From assembly GCA_032027145.1 (NCBI GenBank), contig JAVSMP010000001.1, forward strand, positions 2,671,116 through 2,735,115: a stretch of 64,000 nt of DNA, given 5' to 3'. The notes beneath the pieces were generated by a model. It searched no databases and was not told the DNA's origin. It was given only the letters and a program-made list of their open reading frames with translations. Source of the stretch: Ignavibacterium sp. Lineage in GTDB: Bacteria; Bacteroidota; Ignavibacteria; Ignavibacteriales; Ignavibacteriaceae. Shown here in pieces: positions 27,762-36,925 of the stretch. The translations under genes and the position numbers were made by a program. How positions within the stretch are numbered: the first letter of the stretch is position 1; every line of letters starts with the position of its first letter.

Positions 27762-28199
27762 TGAAATACTGTCTTAAAGTTGGTTTATTAATGTAATGAT
27801 CAATTGTTATCGTAAAAGTAATTAATTATCCTTTAAAATGGTTATAAAAAAATATTGTCTATTTCCCTCCATATTTAAATCTTTATTAAACATAATCAGC
27901 ACTCAGCCAAATAATTCAAATTTATACCTTTAACAGAGAGAGAATCAAATTCAGTAAATATTATTAAGATAATTGTAAACATAGCAATATGTCTAAGAAG
28001 TGGTTTATATATTGCATTAAATGCCGGAAACTTTTTAATACGTCATGCAAATAACCTAATTTTCCATGCATTTCTAAATGCATGAAACTACTATTTTTAA
28101 CATATTTATTAAGAGTATTTTGAATTTTCCAGTTGGCACAATTCTTTGGAAGGTGATTTTCAAAAACAAAACATCTTTCAATAAAAACAGGAGAATAAA
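27762..28199. other. 438-base intergenic region
   Basis: No open frame of note on either strand. It holds the upstream sequences of two divergent genes, a palindrome at 28065-28084, a TTGGCAC at 28133-28139 and a GGAG site at 28190-28193 ahead of the lipoprotein gene. Confidence 0.6.
28065..28084. promoter_or_regulatory. 9-bp palindrome upstream of a lipoprotein gene
   Basis: CATGCATTT (28065-28073), CT, AAATGCATG (28076-28084): perfect arms with a two-base centre, in non-coding DNA 116 bases before the next ATG. It resembles a dimeric transcription-factor site and is not followed by a T-run. Confidence 0.4.
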
Positions 28200-29165
28200 A
28201 TGATTCGCATAAATAAAAACTCTCAATTATTCAAAAAATTTTGGATAATACTTGTATTTGCAATGGTATCTATTTTTGTCGGATGCCAGGATGATATGAC
28301 AGTTCAAACTACCGATGATCCTGCAACTGACCAGGAGGCACTGGTAAAAATTGTTTCAGAAGATTCAGTATTAACTTCCTTCGAGCCAAACTATAACGAA
28401 GGCGGTGATATGGATATTCTTCAAAAAACGAATACTGAAATTTATCCATTCAGAGTTGGTCATAAAATGAGATTAGTAAATCGTAATGTGAACATAAATA
28501 TTGTTGGTGATACAGCATACGGATTGATTACGAATACTTTTGAAGGAATACTTTATATTAAAGGATCGTATGACCCTAATGCAACTAATCCTGATACACT
28601 AATCACTAAACCTTTTACTTCCGTTGTTACCAGGAATATTGTTTTTGTTAAGATTGCGAATACTCGTCATCCATTACTTAATTGGAAAATTGCTGCTATA
28701 TCTTTGCCTGAAGGCGGAACTCAAAGTTCAAATATAAACATCACAAAATTAACTGCATTCTTACCTAATGGAGATACACTCGAAATAAATTCACCAAATG
28801 ATTATTATCTTGTAAGACATTGGGGCTTCTGGTGGAGATGGCATCATATACCGGTAATTCCCCAAAATCAAGATGTATTACTACGAGTTGAACTAACTTC
28901 TGCTTATGCTGATACAGATTTTGTTACCTTAACTTACGGTGCAAATCGATTTGGAATGCACAGAACAAAGAAAAAATTTGAGTTAATTTCTTCAACTCAA
29001 AATGGTAGTGTATTCAATAAAATTTATGAACAGACTTACAGAACACATCAGTATGTAGGATTTTATCATGCAATAATTAATGCAATGCCGAAACAGGTCG
29101 TTTTTGATGATGCAACACCAGTTGAAATGGAATCCTGGGGAATACCATATTTTGTTAGACCATAA
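28200..29165 (+). CDS. Lipoprotein of unknown function
   Basis: This 321-residue protein has a lipoprotein signal: a basic start, a hydrophobic segment (about 13-27) and the lipobox VFVGC-like sequence IFVGC (Cys29), followed by acidic residues. The mature part is beta-rich. A striking aromatic/His motif, RHWGFWWRWHHIP, lies near residue 208, and the end is MESWGIPYFVRP. I do not recognise the family. A GGAG ribosome site precedes the ATG, and a strong hairpin follows the stop. It begins the + strand block that ends with the FecR-TPR gene. Confidence 0.82.
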   Translation: MIRINKNSQLFKKFWIILVFAMVSIFVGCQDDMTVQTTDDPATDQEALVKIVSEDSVLTSFEPNYNEGGDMDILQKTNTEIYPFRVGHKMRLVNRNVNINIVGDTAYGLITNTFEGILYIKGSYDPNATNPDTLITKPFTSVVTRNIVFVKIANTRHPLLNWKIAAISLPEGGTQSSNINITKLTAFLPNGDTLEINSPNDYYLVRHWGFWWRWHHIPVIPQNQDVLLRVELTSAYADTDFVTLTYGANRFGMHRTKKKFELISSTQNGSVFNKIYEQTYRTHQYVGFYHAIINAMPKQVVFDDATPVEMESWGIPYFVRP

Positions 29166-29182
29166 TTAAATTAATGGTTATA

Positions 29183-29219
29183 AAGCAAACCCGATTTCCA
29201 AAAGAAATTGGGTTTGCTT
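29183..29219 (+). terminator. Long-stem hairpin terminator
   Basis: A 16-bp stem (29183-29198 with 29204-29219, one G-U pair) closes a five-base loop CAAAA. Only a short T-run follows (AGTTTTAC). It sits 17 bases after the lipoprotein stop and 40 bases before the next gene. Confidence 0.75.
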
Positions 29220-29259
29220 AGTTTTACTAAAGTTATCAGAACTTAAAGATTAAATACAA

Positions 29260-30165
29260 ATGAAAAAATATTTTTTTATACTGTTAATCATTCCGCTATT
29301 TTTTTACACAGCTTGTGATGAACCGGCTCCAACTGAATTAGTTGATAATGATTCGTTTGAAGTGGAAATACTAGGAAAAGATATTGAAAATGAATATTAC
29401 ACAAACGGATATGATACCAGCGGTGTACCAAATGAAATCCTAAACTATTCAAGTGTTATATCTGTAAGTGGAATAAAGATCACTAGCAACGGAAGAACAG
29501 ACAACATTTCTTCGGCTCAGGTTTTTGTTTTTGATAAATCAAAACCTTTTCGTTCACCAATAAATAATGTTCTGCTTGGTTATGGAACAATTATTCCGGG
29601 TATAATTCGTTTTGATAATGTTGTTGCTCGGTTGTCTGATTACAGAATCAGATTTCGGGAAGCAGGAAACTTGATTGATACAGTTCTTGGAAAAAAATAC
29701 GAACTTTTTAATCTCAATAACAGACCATTCTTTGATCCTTTCATATTTAAGTATAATGCAAATATCGACTTTAATTATAATGCATTTCTTGGAGGACAAA
29801 ATTCAAACTTTGAAATAACTACTCCCAAAGAGATAACCGGAACTATTAAGTTTATCAATCACGGAAAACAAAACAATCCATTTATTGAAATTAACTGGGA
29901 TGGTGAATCGGTAGATAATTTCTATTTAATACTTGGCGGAATAAAATCAGCGAACAATAAAGCTTTTCCGTTTTATAAAATAAAAACAAATGACGACGGT
30001 AGGCTGATCATTCCTGATTATTTGCTTAAGAATATCCCAAGAAATAAGTTTAACAAGTTTGCAATAAGTCTGGTCCGCAAGTATAGTGGAGTTAAAAGTC
30101 TAAATGAAAATGAGCTTTATGTTGTTTCTCAAAGTGTTCACACAATTTTGGTAGATATTCCTTGA
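29260..30165 (+). CDS. Lipoprotein of unknown function
   Basis: This 301-residue lipoprotein has a signal peptide with the lipobox FYTAC (Cys19), then an acidic linker. The mature part seems to hold two beta domains: the first (about 40-135) carries ISVSGIKITSNGRTDNISSA, and the second (about 185-300) carries ITGTIKFINHGKQNNPFIEI, reminiscent of an Ig-like or fibronectin-like fold. The family is unknown to me. Its TGA overlaps the TTG start of the next gene, so the two are translationally coupled and probably act in the same envelope. Confidence 0.8.
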   Translation: MKKYFFILLIIPLFFYTACDEPAPTELVDNDSFEVEILGKDIENEYYTNGYDTSGVPNEILNYSSVISVSGIKITSNGRTDNISSAQVFVFDKSKPFRSPINNVLLGYGTIIPGIIRFDNVVARLSDYRIRFREAGNLIDTVLGKKYELFNLNNRPFFDPFIFKYNANIDFNYNAFLGGQNSNFEITTPKEITGTIKFINHGKQNNPFIEINWDGESVDNFYLILGGIKSANNKAFPFYKIKTNDDGRLIIPDYLLKNIPRNKFNKFAISLVRKYSGVKSLNENELYVVSQSVHTILVDIP

Positions 30166-32144
30166 GATTAATTATAATAACAATACTTATGATTTCATTA
30201 GGTGAAATATATGCTCAATCTGCATTGGGACTAAATCCAGTAAATTCAATTTCTGAATTGTCTTTCTCATCTATTAATTCAATAGAGTTTAATCCCTCAA
30301 ATTATAATGTGATAAAAGACTGGGCATTTTCTTTTACATTAGGTGGTGAAGTTTTATCAAGGAATTTTTACAGCAGTCTTTATCAGATTTCTGCAGGCAA
30401 AAAAATTAATGATCACTATTTACAATTAAGATATTCACCTGGATTTCAAAAAGAATTTGTGATAAAATCTGAACAGCAAGTGATTTATGGAAATGAAAAT
30501 AAATCAACTCTTGAAACCAGATATCTTTTTAAGGAACTATTTTCAGCCGGATACTCGTACAAGTTTAATGAAAAGATTTCTGCGGGATTCAATGTAAGGT
30601 ATTTAAAAGAAGAATTTTACAAGGATATAGTTACAACAATTTTTTCTGATACTGTATATTTTATTCCAGAAACGGAACAAAATATTTTTAATAATTGGAA
30701 AATTGATCTTGGATTGGTTTGGGATTTAACAAAAGATATTAACATTAATATTTGTTCAGTTAACCTGCTGAATCTGACAGAGAATGCTAATCAAAGTGAA
30801 TATCAAAACCTGAGATTAAAACAAGAAAAAGAATTATTAGTTGGTTTAAGCTATAGCCTTATTGATCAATTTAGTTTAAATCTTTCTTATGAAACTAGTT
30901 CAAGTTTTATTTTTGGTTTTAATGCATTGCATAATATTGGTCCATTTAATGCCGGACTTTCAATCTCTAGTTTTCATGATAAAAAACAGAATCCTTTTTT
31001 TGCAGGGATTAATTTATCCGGTTTAATTATCACTAAATATTTTGATCTCGCTTTAACCTGGTTAAAATATTTTTCAAATAGAACTTCTAGTTACGATTTA
31101 AATGAATTTACAGGACAAGGAATATCAAACATTATAAATAATCAATTCAGTAATGATAAAATATTATTGAATGCTGTATTCAAAATAAACACTTTAAATG
31201 AACAGAAAGTAAAATTCCTTGATATTGAAATAATTAAAAGTATTTATCCGGCACTTTCAGATCTTTATCTTGATGAGCCATTTGCTACAGCAAAAGTAAT
31301 AAATCTTACTGAGACAAAGATTGAGGTTAATCCTTCAATAAGAATAAACAATTTCAGCAATGAAATATTTTCTTCTTCTCCAGTTGTCATTAATGCTTTT
31401 GATACTGCTGATGTTAAATATTATCTGATAATTCCGGAAAATTATCGCTCTGCCAATCCTGATTTGACTTATGCTGATTTTTTGATTTCAACTTCTAATG
31501 ATTTTATTGATGATGAAATACAAAAGCCATTATTAATTAATGGTATAAATGCGTGGGATGGTAAAGTAATTAACTTAAAATATTTTATTAAGAATGATCT
31601 GGATTTCTCTATTAAATATTCAAAAAATATTCTTTCTGGATATAAATCACTTTTAGATTCCACTATTAGCTCATTACTTACCTTTCGGAAAGCGGAAATA
31701 ATTTTTAATTCATTTGTTAAAAACATGACTTACATTGCAGATCCGAGAGCAACCGGAGAATATGTGCAGTATCCTCAACAGACACTTGAATTAAAAGGCG
31801 GCGATTGTGATGACTTAAGCGTCTGTTACAGTTCTCTCCTGGAAAGTATAGGAATTGAGACTGCACTTATAGATTATAAATCTGATGGCTCTATAAGGCA
31901 TGTTAGTGTATTGCTAAATACAAAATTAAATCCGGAACAGGGATATCTGCTTGGAGCAAATGATACAAAATATTTTTTAAGAAAAAATGCTAAGGGTGAT
32001 GATGAAATCTGGATACCTATTGAAACAACAAGTTTAACTGATTTTAATGATGCCTGGTCAATTGCTGCTGCAAAGTTTAACAATGATGCAATAAATAACT
32101 TTGGTCTAATTACTGACAAGGTTGAAATAATAGATATTTATTGA
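30162..32144 (+). CDS. Outer-membrane-type beta-barrel protein with C-terminal transglutaminase-like domain
   Basis: The 660 residues begin with a signal peptide (about 1-19, EIYAQ). A beta-rich region (about 20-350) follows, with repeated alternating strands and aromatic girdle residues (YSLIDQFSLNLSYETSSSF and similar), resembling PorV/FadL-like outer membrane proteins. A linker beta domain (about 365-470) leads to a helix and a transglutaminase-like core: C549 in GGDCDDLSVC and H580 in IRHVSVL, a likely Cys-His pair, with IWIPIETTSL near 612. The start is TTG at 30162 (TTGA overlap). The barrel prediction is by eye; the transglutaminase motif is clearer. Confidence 0.78.
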   Translation: MRLIIITILMISLGEIYAQSALGLNPVNSISELSFSSINSIEFNPSNYNVIKDWAFSFTLGGEVLSRNFYSSLYQISAGKKINDHYLQLRYSPGFQKEFVIKSEQQVIYGNENKSTLETRYLFKELFSAGYSYKFNEKISAGFNVRYLKEEFYKDIVTTIFSDTVYFIPETEQNIFNNWKIDLGLVWDLTKDININICSVNLLNLTENANQSEYQNLRLKQEKELLVGLSYSLIDQFSLNLSYETSSSFIFGFNALHNIGPFNAGLSISSFHDKKQNPFFAGINLSGLIITKYFDLALTWLKYFSNRTSSYDLNEFTGQGISNIINNQFSNDKILLNAVFKINTLNEQKVKFLDIEIIKSIYPALSDLYLDEPFATAKVINLTETKIEVNPSIRINNFSNEIFSSSPVVINAFDTADVKYYLIIPENYRSANPDLTYADFLISTSNDFIDDEIQKPLLINGINAWDGKVINLKYFIKNDLDFSIKYSKNILSGYKSLLDSTISSLLTFRKAEIIFNSFVKNMTYIADPRATGEYVQYPQQTLELKGGDCDDLSVCYSSLLESIGIETALIDYKSDGSIRHVSVLLNTKLNPEQGYLLGANDTKYFLRKNAKGDDEIWIPIETTSLTDFNDAWSIAAAKFNNDAINNFGLITDKVEIIDIY

Positions 32145-32162
32145 GATTTATTAGGTGATAAA

Positions 32163-32840
32163 ATGAAAATAATAATTATAGTATTAATTCTGATTAGAAT
32201 ACTTCCAGCTCAGGATTACGAGATTGAAAAACTAAAGGGTGACGTTAAATTCATTTTGCCTGAACAAAATAACTGGCAAAAGGTAAATACCAAAACATCT
32301 GTTTCAGAAAATACTATCGTAAGCACAGATAATAATTCAAAAGCAAAAATTACCGGAGAAGGATTAAATTTTATATTGAAAGACAACTCGGCACTCAACA
32401 TCTCGAGTATTAAAAAAATATCTCTGGATGAATTAATTATGGCACTTGCTCTTGACCGTGTACTGAATGCTCCGAGGCAAAAAGAGAAACTTAAATCAGA
32501 ATCAACAAGTGTGTATGGTAATAATCTTTCCGCTTCAAATGAAGTAATACTTTCAAATGATTTCGGTTGGAAACGAATAAAAGGTGCAAAACAGCTCGCA
32601 GAAAATGGCTATATCGAATCCTCAATTATTGCCGCAAAAGAAATTTTCAGAAAATATCCTGAAACGAGTAAAGAACCTGATAATCGTATTTACTTCGCGA
32701 ATTTGTTGTTTTCAAAAAAACTTTATGACGAGGCATTAGAGGATTTTATTTCTATAAAAAAACTAAATCTCTCAAGTGATCAAAAAGAAGAAGTTGAAAG
32801 CAAAATAAATTCAATTAGCAAATTATTATTGAAAGATTAG
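32163..32840 (+). CDS. Secreted FecR-like protein with TPR segment
   Basis: This 225-residue protein has a signal peptide (about 1-17, RILPAQ). A FecR-like beta domain follows (about 20-90), with the pattern LKGDVKF, then TSVSENTIVSTDNNSKAKIT and LNFILKDNSALNIS. The C-terminal half is helical and TPR-like (about 135-220; GYIESSIIAAKEIFRKYPE, LYDEALEDFI). It lies 18 bases after the transglutaminase-type gene. Its 3' end overlaps by four bases the 3' end of the convergent CHASE2 regulator gene. FecR-domain proteins often accompany CHASE2 proteins, which supports a functional link. Confidence 0.78.
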   Translation: MKIIIIVLILIRILPAQDYEIEKLKGDVKFILPEQNNWQKVNTKTSVSENTIVSTDNNSKAKITGEGLNFILKDNSALNISSIKKISLDELIMALALDRVLNAPRQKEKLKSESTSVYGNNLSASNEVILSNDFGWKRIKGAKQLAENGYIESSIIAAKEIFRKYPETSKEPDNRIYFANLLFSKKLYDEALEDFISIKKLNLSSDQKEEVESKINSISKLLLKD

Positions 32841-35260
32841 TGTTTATTTAGAAGTTCTTTAATAACAAGATCAAGATATGCGTGATATTTTTGAGGCAGG
32901 TTTTTATACTTTGAAATTAATTCCGACTTTACAACGTCAAAATCTTTTGATTTACATTTATCAACATCTTTTTTAATGTTTGCCAGCCAGGTTTCAAGTT
33001 TTGATTTAACTTTAATATTTACATCCACATCACTTGTTTGTGAAATAATATTTACAGCTTTTTCAATATCATAATTAGTCTCAGAATATAATTTAAGCGA
33101 ATAACCCCTGAAATTTTCTGATATCAATGTTCTGCTGACATTCCCTAGCTCCTTAGCAGTTTCGTTAATTGCAGAATGTGAAAATCTTTTACTTCTGAGT
33201 GATTCAAGTACCATTTCTTCAAAACCATGTTTTCCTGTTTGTACTAGCTCTTTGGGAAGATCATTTAGTTGGATTAATATACGATTATCAGTCTGGCAGA
33301 AGACCTTTGCCCTTTTTAATGTTGATTCGAGCTCACGAACATTTCCTTTCCAATCATGATTTATTAATACATCTTTAGCCGCCAAAGATATTTGATATTT
33401 AATTTCTTCTTCTGTCAGGAAATAACTTATTAATACCTCTATATCTTCCTTTCTGTCTCTCAGCGGTTCTATATGTATGTTGATTACATTTAATCTGTAG
33501 TAAAGATCTTCTCTAAATTTATTCTCATTGATTAACTTCATCAAATCTTTATTTGTTGCAGCAATTATTCTAACATCAACTTTAGAAGTATTTTCAGAGC
33601 CGACTTTATCAAACTCACCCGATTGTAAAACACGAAGTAATTTAACCTGAAAATTTTCAGAAGTTTCTCCAATCTCATCCAAAAAGATCGAACCTTTATC
33701 CGCGAGTTCAAACTTACCCAGTTTATTATTATAGGCTCCTGTAAATGCTCCTTTTACATGTCCGAACAATTCGCTTTCAAGCAAAGATTCAGTTAAGGCA
33801 GCACAATTTACAGCTACAAATTTCTGTTCACTTCTTTTACTTAGTTGATGAATAGCTCTTGCAGCTAATTCTTTACCTGTTCCGCTTTCACCTGTTATTA
33901 ATATTGTTGCATCGGTTGGTGCAGCCTTCTTTATCAAATCAACAACCAATTGCATCTTAGGTGATTTATAAACTATCCCATAAAAATTATTGAAGTTTGC
34001 ATTGCTTTCAAGGATTGTTTCTTTAAGATCTTCCTCAGATTTTTTTAAAATGGCTAAACTGTTTTTTAGTTCCCGGATTTTACCCAAAAGCAAACTTGAA
34101 TCTCCGTTTGCAGTTAGATCCATTTCTTTTTCCAGCTGAAATAATTGTTTCTCATATTTTACCAGCAGATTTTTTAAGACTTCAGTTTCATTAAAGTATC
34201 CGCTGATTACTGCCCTGCTTTCTTTTGTTTTATAATAAACTTCCACAACAATCTGAGCTAAAGCAGGAATCAGAAAATAAGTGTAAGCGAGTTCAATATT
34301 TAAAATCCTGCTAATTGTAAGTAATAAAAATAAAAGAGAGAGAACTGTAATTAATTTCCAGTGCAATCTTGTATTTCTGAATATAAAAATTAGTGCTAAT
34401 GAAAATATTATAAATACAGGGATTGAAAAATCATAATACTCATCTAAGATAAATCTGTTATTAATTAAGTTATCAAGAGCAAAAGCATGCAATGCAACAC
34501 CTGGAATGACATCGTCAAAAGTTGTAGAGATACCGGATGAGAGTTGTCTGTCACTGATTCCTATCAAAACTATTTTATGCTTGAACAAATTCAGTTGAGA
34601 ATTTTTCGATTGTACCATCTGAAGAAATTCTATAAAAGAATAATTAGTAAACCTATTCCAGTTAGAAATAAAGTTTATTTTTATATCCGGTCTTTCAATA
34701 TTTTTATCAAACAGATTCAAAGAAAAGGCTTTTTCGGAATTATTGCCATATCTGATACTTAAGGGAATTTTAATTCCAAACTCACGAATAAAATTAGTAT
34801 GCCCTGAATTTATACTGCTATTTAATAATTTTGGACTAGGTAAGCTCAAGGAGTCAGTAAAATATTGATTATCATTTTCTTTAATATCTCCAGCAACAGA
34901 ACTCAAAACTAAGCTATCAAACTTTTCTAATTCCTTTTGAAGAACTCGATCATAAACAGACTGAGAAGCAAACTTTGCACTTAAAAATATTTCAAACCCA
35001 ACTTTTTTAGTTTCCAATTGATCCAAATATTGAAGTAGCAAAGCATAATAACTTCTTTTAATTGGCCAGGGTCCAATCTGCTGAATATCATTGTCGGTTA
35101 TATGAATAATAATAATTGAAGAGTCAGGTTGTCTCTCCCCTATAATTTTATTGAAAGAATTGCTAATTGTTAGGTCAGCATCTCTAAAAAATGAATAGAA
35201 AATGACAAGAAATAGAATAATTGAGAAAGCAGTAATTATTTTGAGTAGAACTTGATTCAT
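32837..35260 (-). CDS. Membrane CHASE2-domain sigma54-dependent transcription activator
   Basis: The 807 residues hold an N-terminal membrane helix (8-24), an extracytoplasmic CHASE2 sensor (about 30-275), three membrane helices (about 278-340) and a coiled coil (about 355-420). An AAA+ sigma54 activator domain (about 425-660) follows: Walker A GESGTGKE at 457-464, ESELFGHVKGAFTGA with the sigma54-contact loop at 504-509, and GSIFLDEI. The WKGNVRELESTLKRA motif and a Fis-like helix-turn-helix (near 695-715) come next. There is no receiver domain, so the signal would pass directly from the periplasm through the membrane. The extra C-terminal ~90 residues are unexplained. Confidence 0.92.
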   Translation of the reverse strand: MNQVLLKIITAFSIILFLVIFYSFFRDADLTISNSFNKIIGERQPDSSIIIIHITDNDIQQIGPWPIKRSYYALLLQYLDQLETKKVGFEIFLSAKFASQSVYDRVLQKELEKFDSLVLSSVAGDIKENDNQYFTDSLSLPSPKLLNSSINSGHTNFIREFGIKIPLSIRYGNNSEKAFSLNLFDKNIERPDIKINFISNWNRFTNYSFIEFLQMVQSKNSQLNLFKHKIVLIGISDRQLSSGISTTFDDVIPGVALHAFALDNLINNRFILDEYYDFSIPVFIIFSLALIFIFRNTRLHWKLITVLSLLFLLLTISRILNIELAYTYFLIPALAQIVVEVYYKTKESRAVISGYFNETEVLKNLLVKYEKQLFQLEKEMDLTANGDSSLLLGKIRELKNSLAILKKSEEDLKETILESNANFNNFYGIVYKSPKMQLVVDLIKKAAPTDATILITGESGTGKELAARAIHQLSKRSEQKFVAVNCAALTESLLESELFGHVKGAFTGAYNNKLGKFELADKGSIFLDEIGETSENFQVKLLRVLQSGEFDKVGSENTSKVDVRIIAATNKDLMKLINENKFREDLYYRLNVINIHIEPLRDRKEDIEVLISYFLTEEEIKYQISLAAKDVLINHDWKGNVRELESTLKRAKVFCQTDNRILIQLNDLPKELVQTGKHGFEEMVLESLRSKRFSHSAINETAKELGNVSRTLISENFRGYSLKLYSETNYDIEKAVNIISQTSDVDVNIKVKSKLETWLANIKKDVDKCKSKDFDVVKSELISKYKNLPQKYHAYLDLVIKELLNKH

Positions 35261-35369
35261 TAAATCTAATTTTCATTTGAATAAATCAAATTTAACTAAA
35301 TAAAAATAATTCTTATAAATAATTATTCTAAAAATAATTGAGTGTTGAAAAAAACAATTAAAAGTAGAT

Positions 35370-35406
35370 GTCTGAGGATATTGCATAATTGCTGCTATCC
35401 TCAGAC
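35370..35406 (-). terminator. Hairpin terminator of the Gly-rich lipoprotein gene
   Basis: GTCTGAGGATA (35370-35380) and TATCCTCAGAC (35396-35406) form a perfect 11-bp stem with a 15-base loop. On the minus strand the T-rich stretch ATTGTTTTTTTC follows about 12 bases later. Confidence 0.75.
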
Positions 35407-35414
35407 TAAATATA

Positions 35415-35954
35415 TTAGTTAACGTCGGGCACTCTGGTTGCAGAAAAATTTCCACTTACAGAAACCTCAGTAAGGGCAGCGGTTTGAAGAATCAATTTTC
35501 CTGAGACACTGCCTTCTATCTTACCACCAACTGCTCCATAATTTGAAACAGTAGTTGTCCCTTGCTGTGAACCTAAATAGTAGCTCATTGCTGAAGAACT
35601 TTTTTTCGACAGCATTACACCAAAATCACCTCCCCAATTTTGAGCTCCAGTTTGTTTACCTTTAAACACAATATAAAAGTATAAAGAGTCAGAATTTACT
35701 GTGCCCATAAAAAGAGCTACAGTTGCTGTATCTGATACAGAATATCCTGCTGTTCCATTTTTTAATGTAACTACCTGGTTATTAAAAGTATCACCATTCA
35801 GGGTTAATTTTGCTTCATTACTACTTCCGCCTCCGCCGTTATTACCTCCGCCGCCAGGATTAACAGGGTTATTTGAATCACTTTTCGAACAACTTATAAA
35901 TAGTACTACTGAAAGTAGTGAGAGAAAGAAAAAAACAAATTTTATGTTTTTCAT
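35415..35954 (-). CDS. Lipoprotein with glycine-rich linker (unknown)
   Basis: This 179-residue lipoprotein has the lipobox LFISC (Cys22), then a flexible linker NPGGGGNNGGGGSSN (about 33-47). The mature domain (about 48-179) is beta-rich, with KLTLNGDTFNNQVVTL at its start and a final SVSGNFSATRVPDVN strand. The pattern is like small surface lipoproteins of Bacteroidota, but I do not recognise a named family. A hairpin terminator follows the stop. It is on the same strand as the T9SS cargo genes upstream, 49 bases from the nearest. Confidence 0.8.
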   Translation of the reverse strand: MKNIKFVFFFLSLLSVVLFISCSKSDSNNPVNPGGGGNNGGGGSSNEAKLTLNGDTFNNQVVTLKNGTAGYSVSDTATVALFMGTVNSDSLYFYIVFKGKQTGAQNWGGDFGVMLSKKSSSAMSYYLGSQQGTTTVSNYGAVGGKIEGSVSGKLILQTAALTEVSVSGNFSATRVPDVN

Positions 35955-36003
35955 TTTAGTTCCTTAATTAGTTTATAAATTAATTTAGTTAGTTAGTTAT
36001 TTA

Positions 36004-36861
36004 TTACCTTAATATAATAAGCTTTTTTGTATCTGAAAAATTTCCTGCTGTGATCTTATAAAAGTAAACTCCGCTCGAAAACTGATTAGCATTAAAATTA
36101 ATTTCATATTTACCGGCATTTTTAAATTCATTTACTAGGGTTCCTACATCCTTTCCTAATAAATCAAATACTTTGATTTCAACATCAGCACTTACTGGTA
36201 TTTGATATCTAATTGATGTTATCGGATTGAAAGGATTCGGAAAGTTTTGAAATAATTCAAATTCGTTTAATAGATTTTCATCACTTGAAATATCTGATGA
36301 ACCATTTATAAATCCAATTTCATCAATGGTTAATTCAGTTCCAACTTGTACATTTACAAAGCCAGAGGATACTATTATAATCAAGGAATCCGGTATCAAA
36401 TTAGACTGATAAGTAATAGGAAATTCTAGATTAGTAAACTGCGTTATAGTTGAATCGATTTTAAAAGTGCAGCTATCCATAACTGCTACTGCACTATCAC
36501 CCTTCATTAATGCAATCATTATAAGAACTTGGTCACCTGACATAATATTTGACTTAACACATGCATAAAACTTAGTTGGTCTCTCATTGAAGTTTATGGC
36601 AGTCTCTAAAAGTGCAAAGCCCGGAAATGCAAATCCGGCATTTATTGTTTTTACAGTCATTGCAAATTGCCCCTGACAACCGGGAGAAAAAGGCTCAACA
36701 TTAATTAATGGGAAATCATTAGTTGTTTGCCAGCCCACAGGGTTATAATTTCCTGCAGAGTCTGTTTCCCAATTCTCAAATCCATTATTTGTAATCTGAG
36801 CATTCAGATTAAATGAATAGGACATAAATAAATAAAAGCAACAGACAGTTAAACATTTCAT
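36004..36861 (-). CDS. Secreted protein with T9SS type A sorting domain (binding-domain type)
   Basis: This 285-residue exported protein has a signal peptide (about 1-21, NLNAQ), then ITNNGFENWETDSAG, an opening common to carbohydrate-binding-like jelly-roll domains of Bacteroidota (about 22-190). The C-terminal ~85 residues are a T9SS sorting domain containing NFPNPFNPITSIRYQIP and ending ISSGVYFYKI-type strands (here FSSGVYFYKITAG). The sorting domain differs clearly from the three near-identical copies in the next genes. The ligand is unknown. Confidence 0.82.
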   Translation of the reverse strand: MKCLTVCCFYLFMSYSFNLNAQITNNGFENWETDSAGNYNPVGWQTTNDFPLINVEPFSPGCQGQFAMTVKTINAGFAFPGFALLETAINFNERPTKFYACVKSNIMSGDQVLIMIALMKGDSAVAVMDSCTFKIDSTITQFTNLEFPITYQSNLIPDSLIIIVSSGFVNVQVGTELTIDEIGFINGSSDISSDENLLNEFELFQNFPNPFNPITSIRYQIPVSADVEIKVFDLLGKDVGTLVNEFKNAGKYEINFNANQFSSGVYFYKITAGNFSDTKKLIILR

Positions 36862-36925
36862 ATTTTAATCCTTTATTATTATTAGAAAATTATTTAGTTA
36901 AAATTATTTTATCTGAACAAATTCA

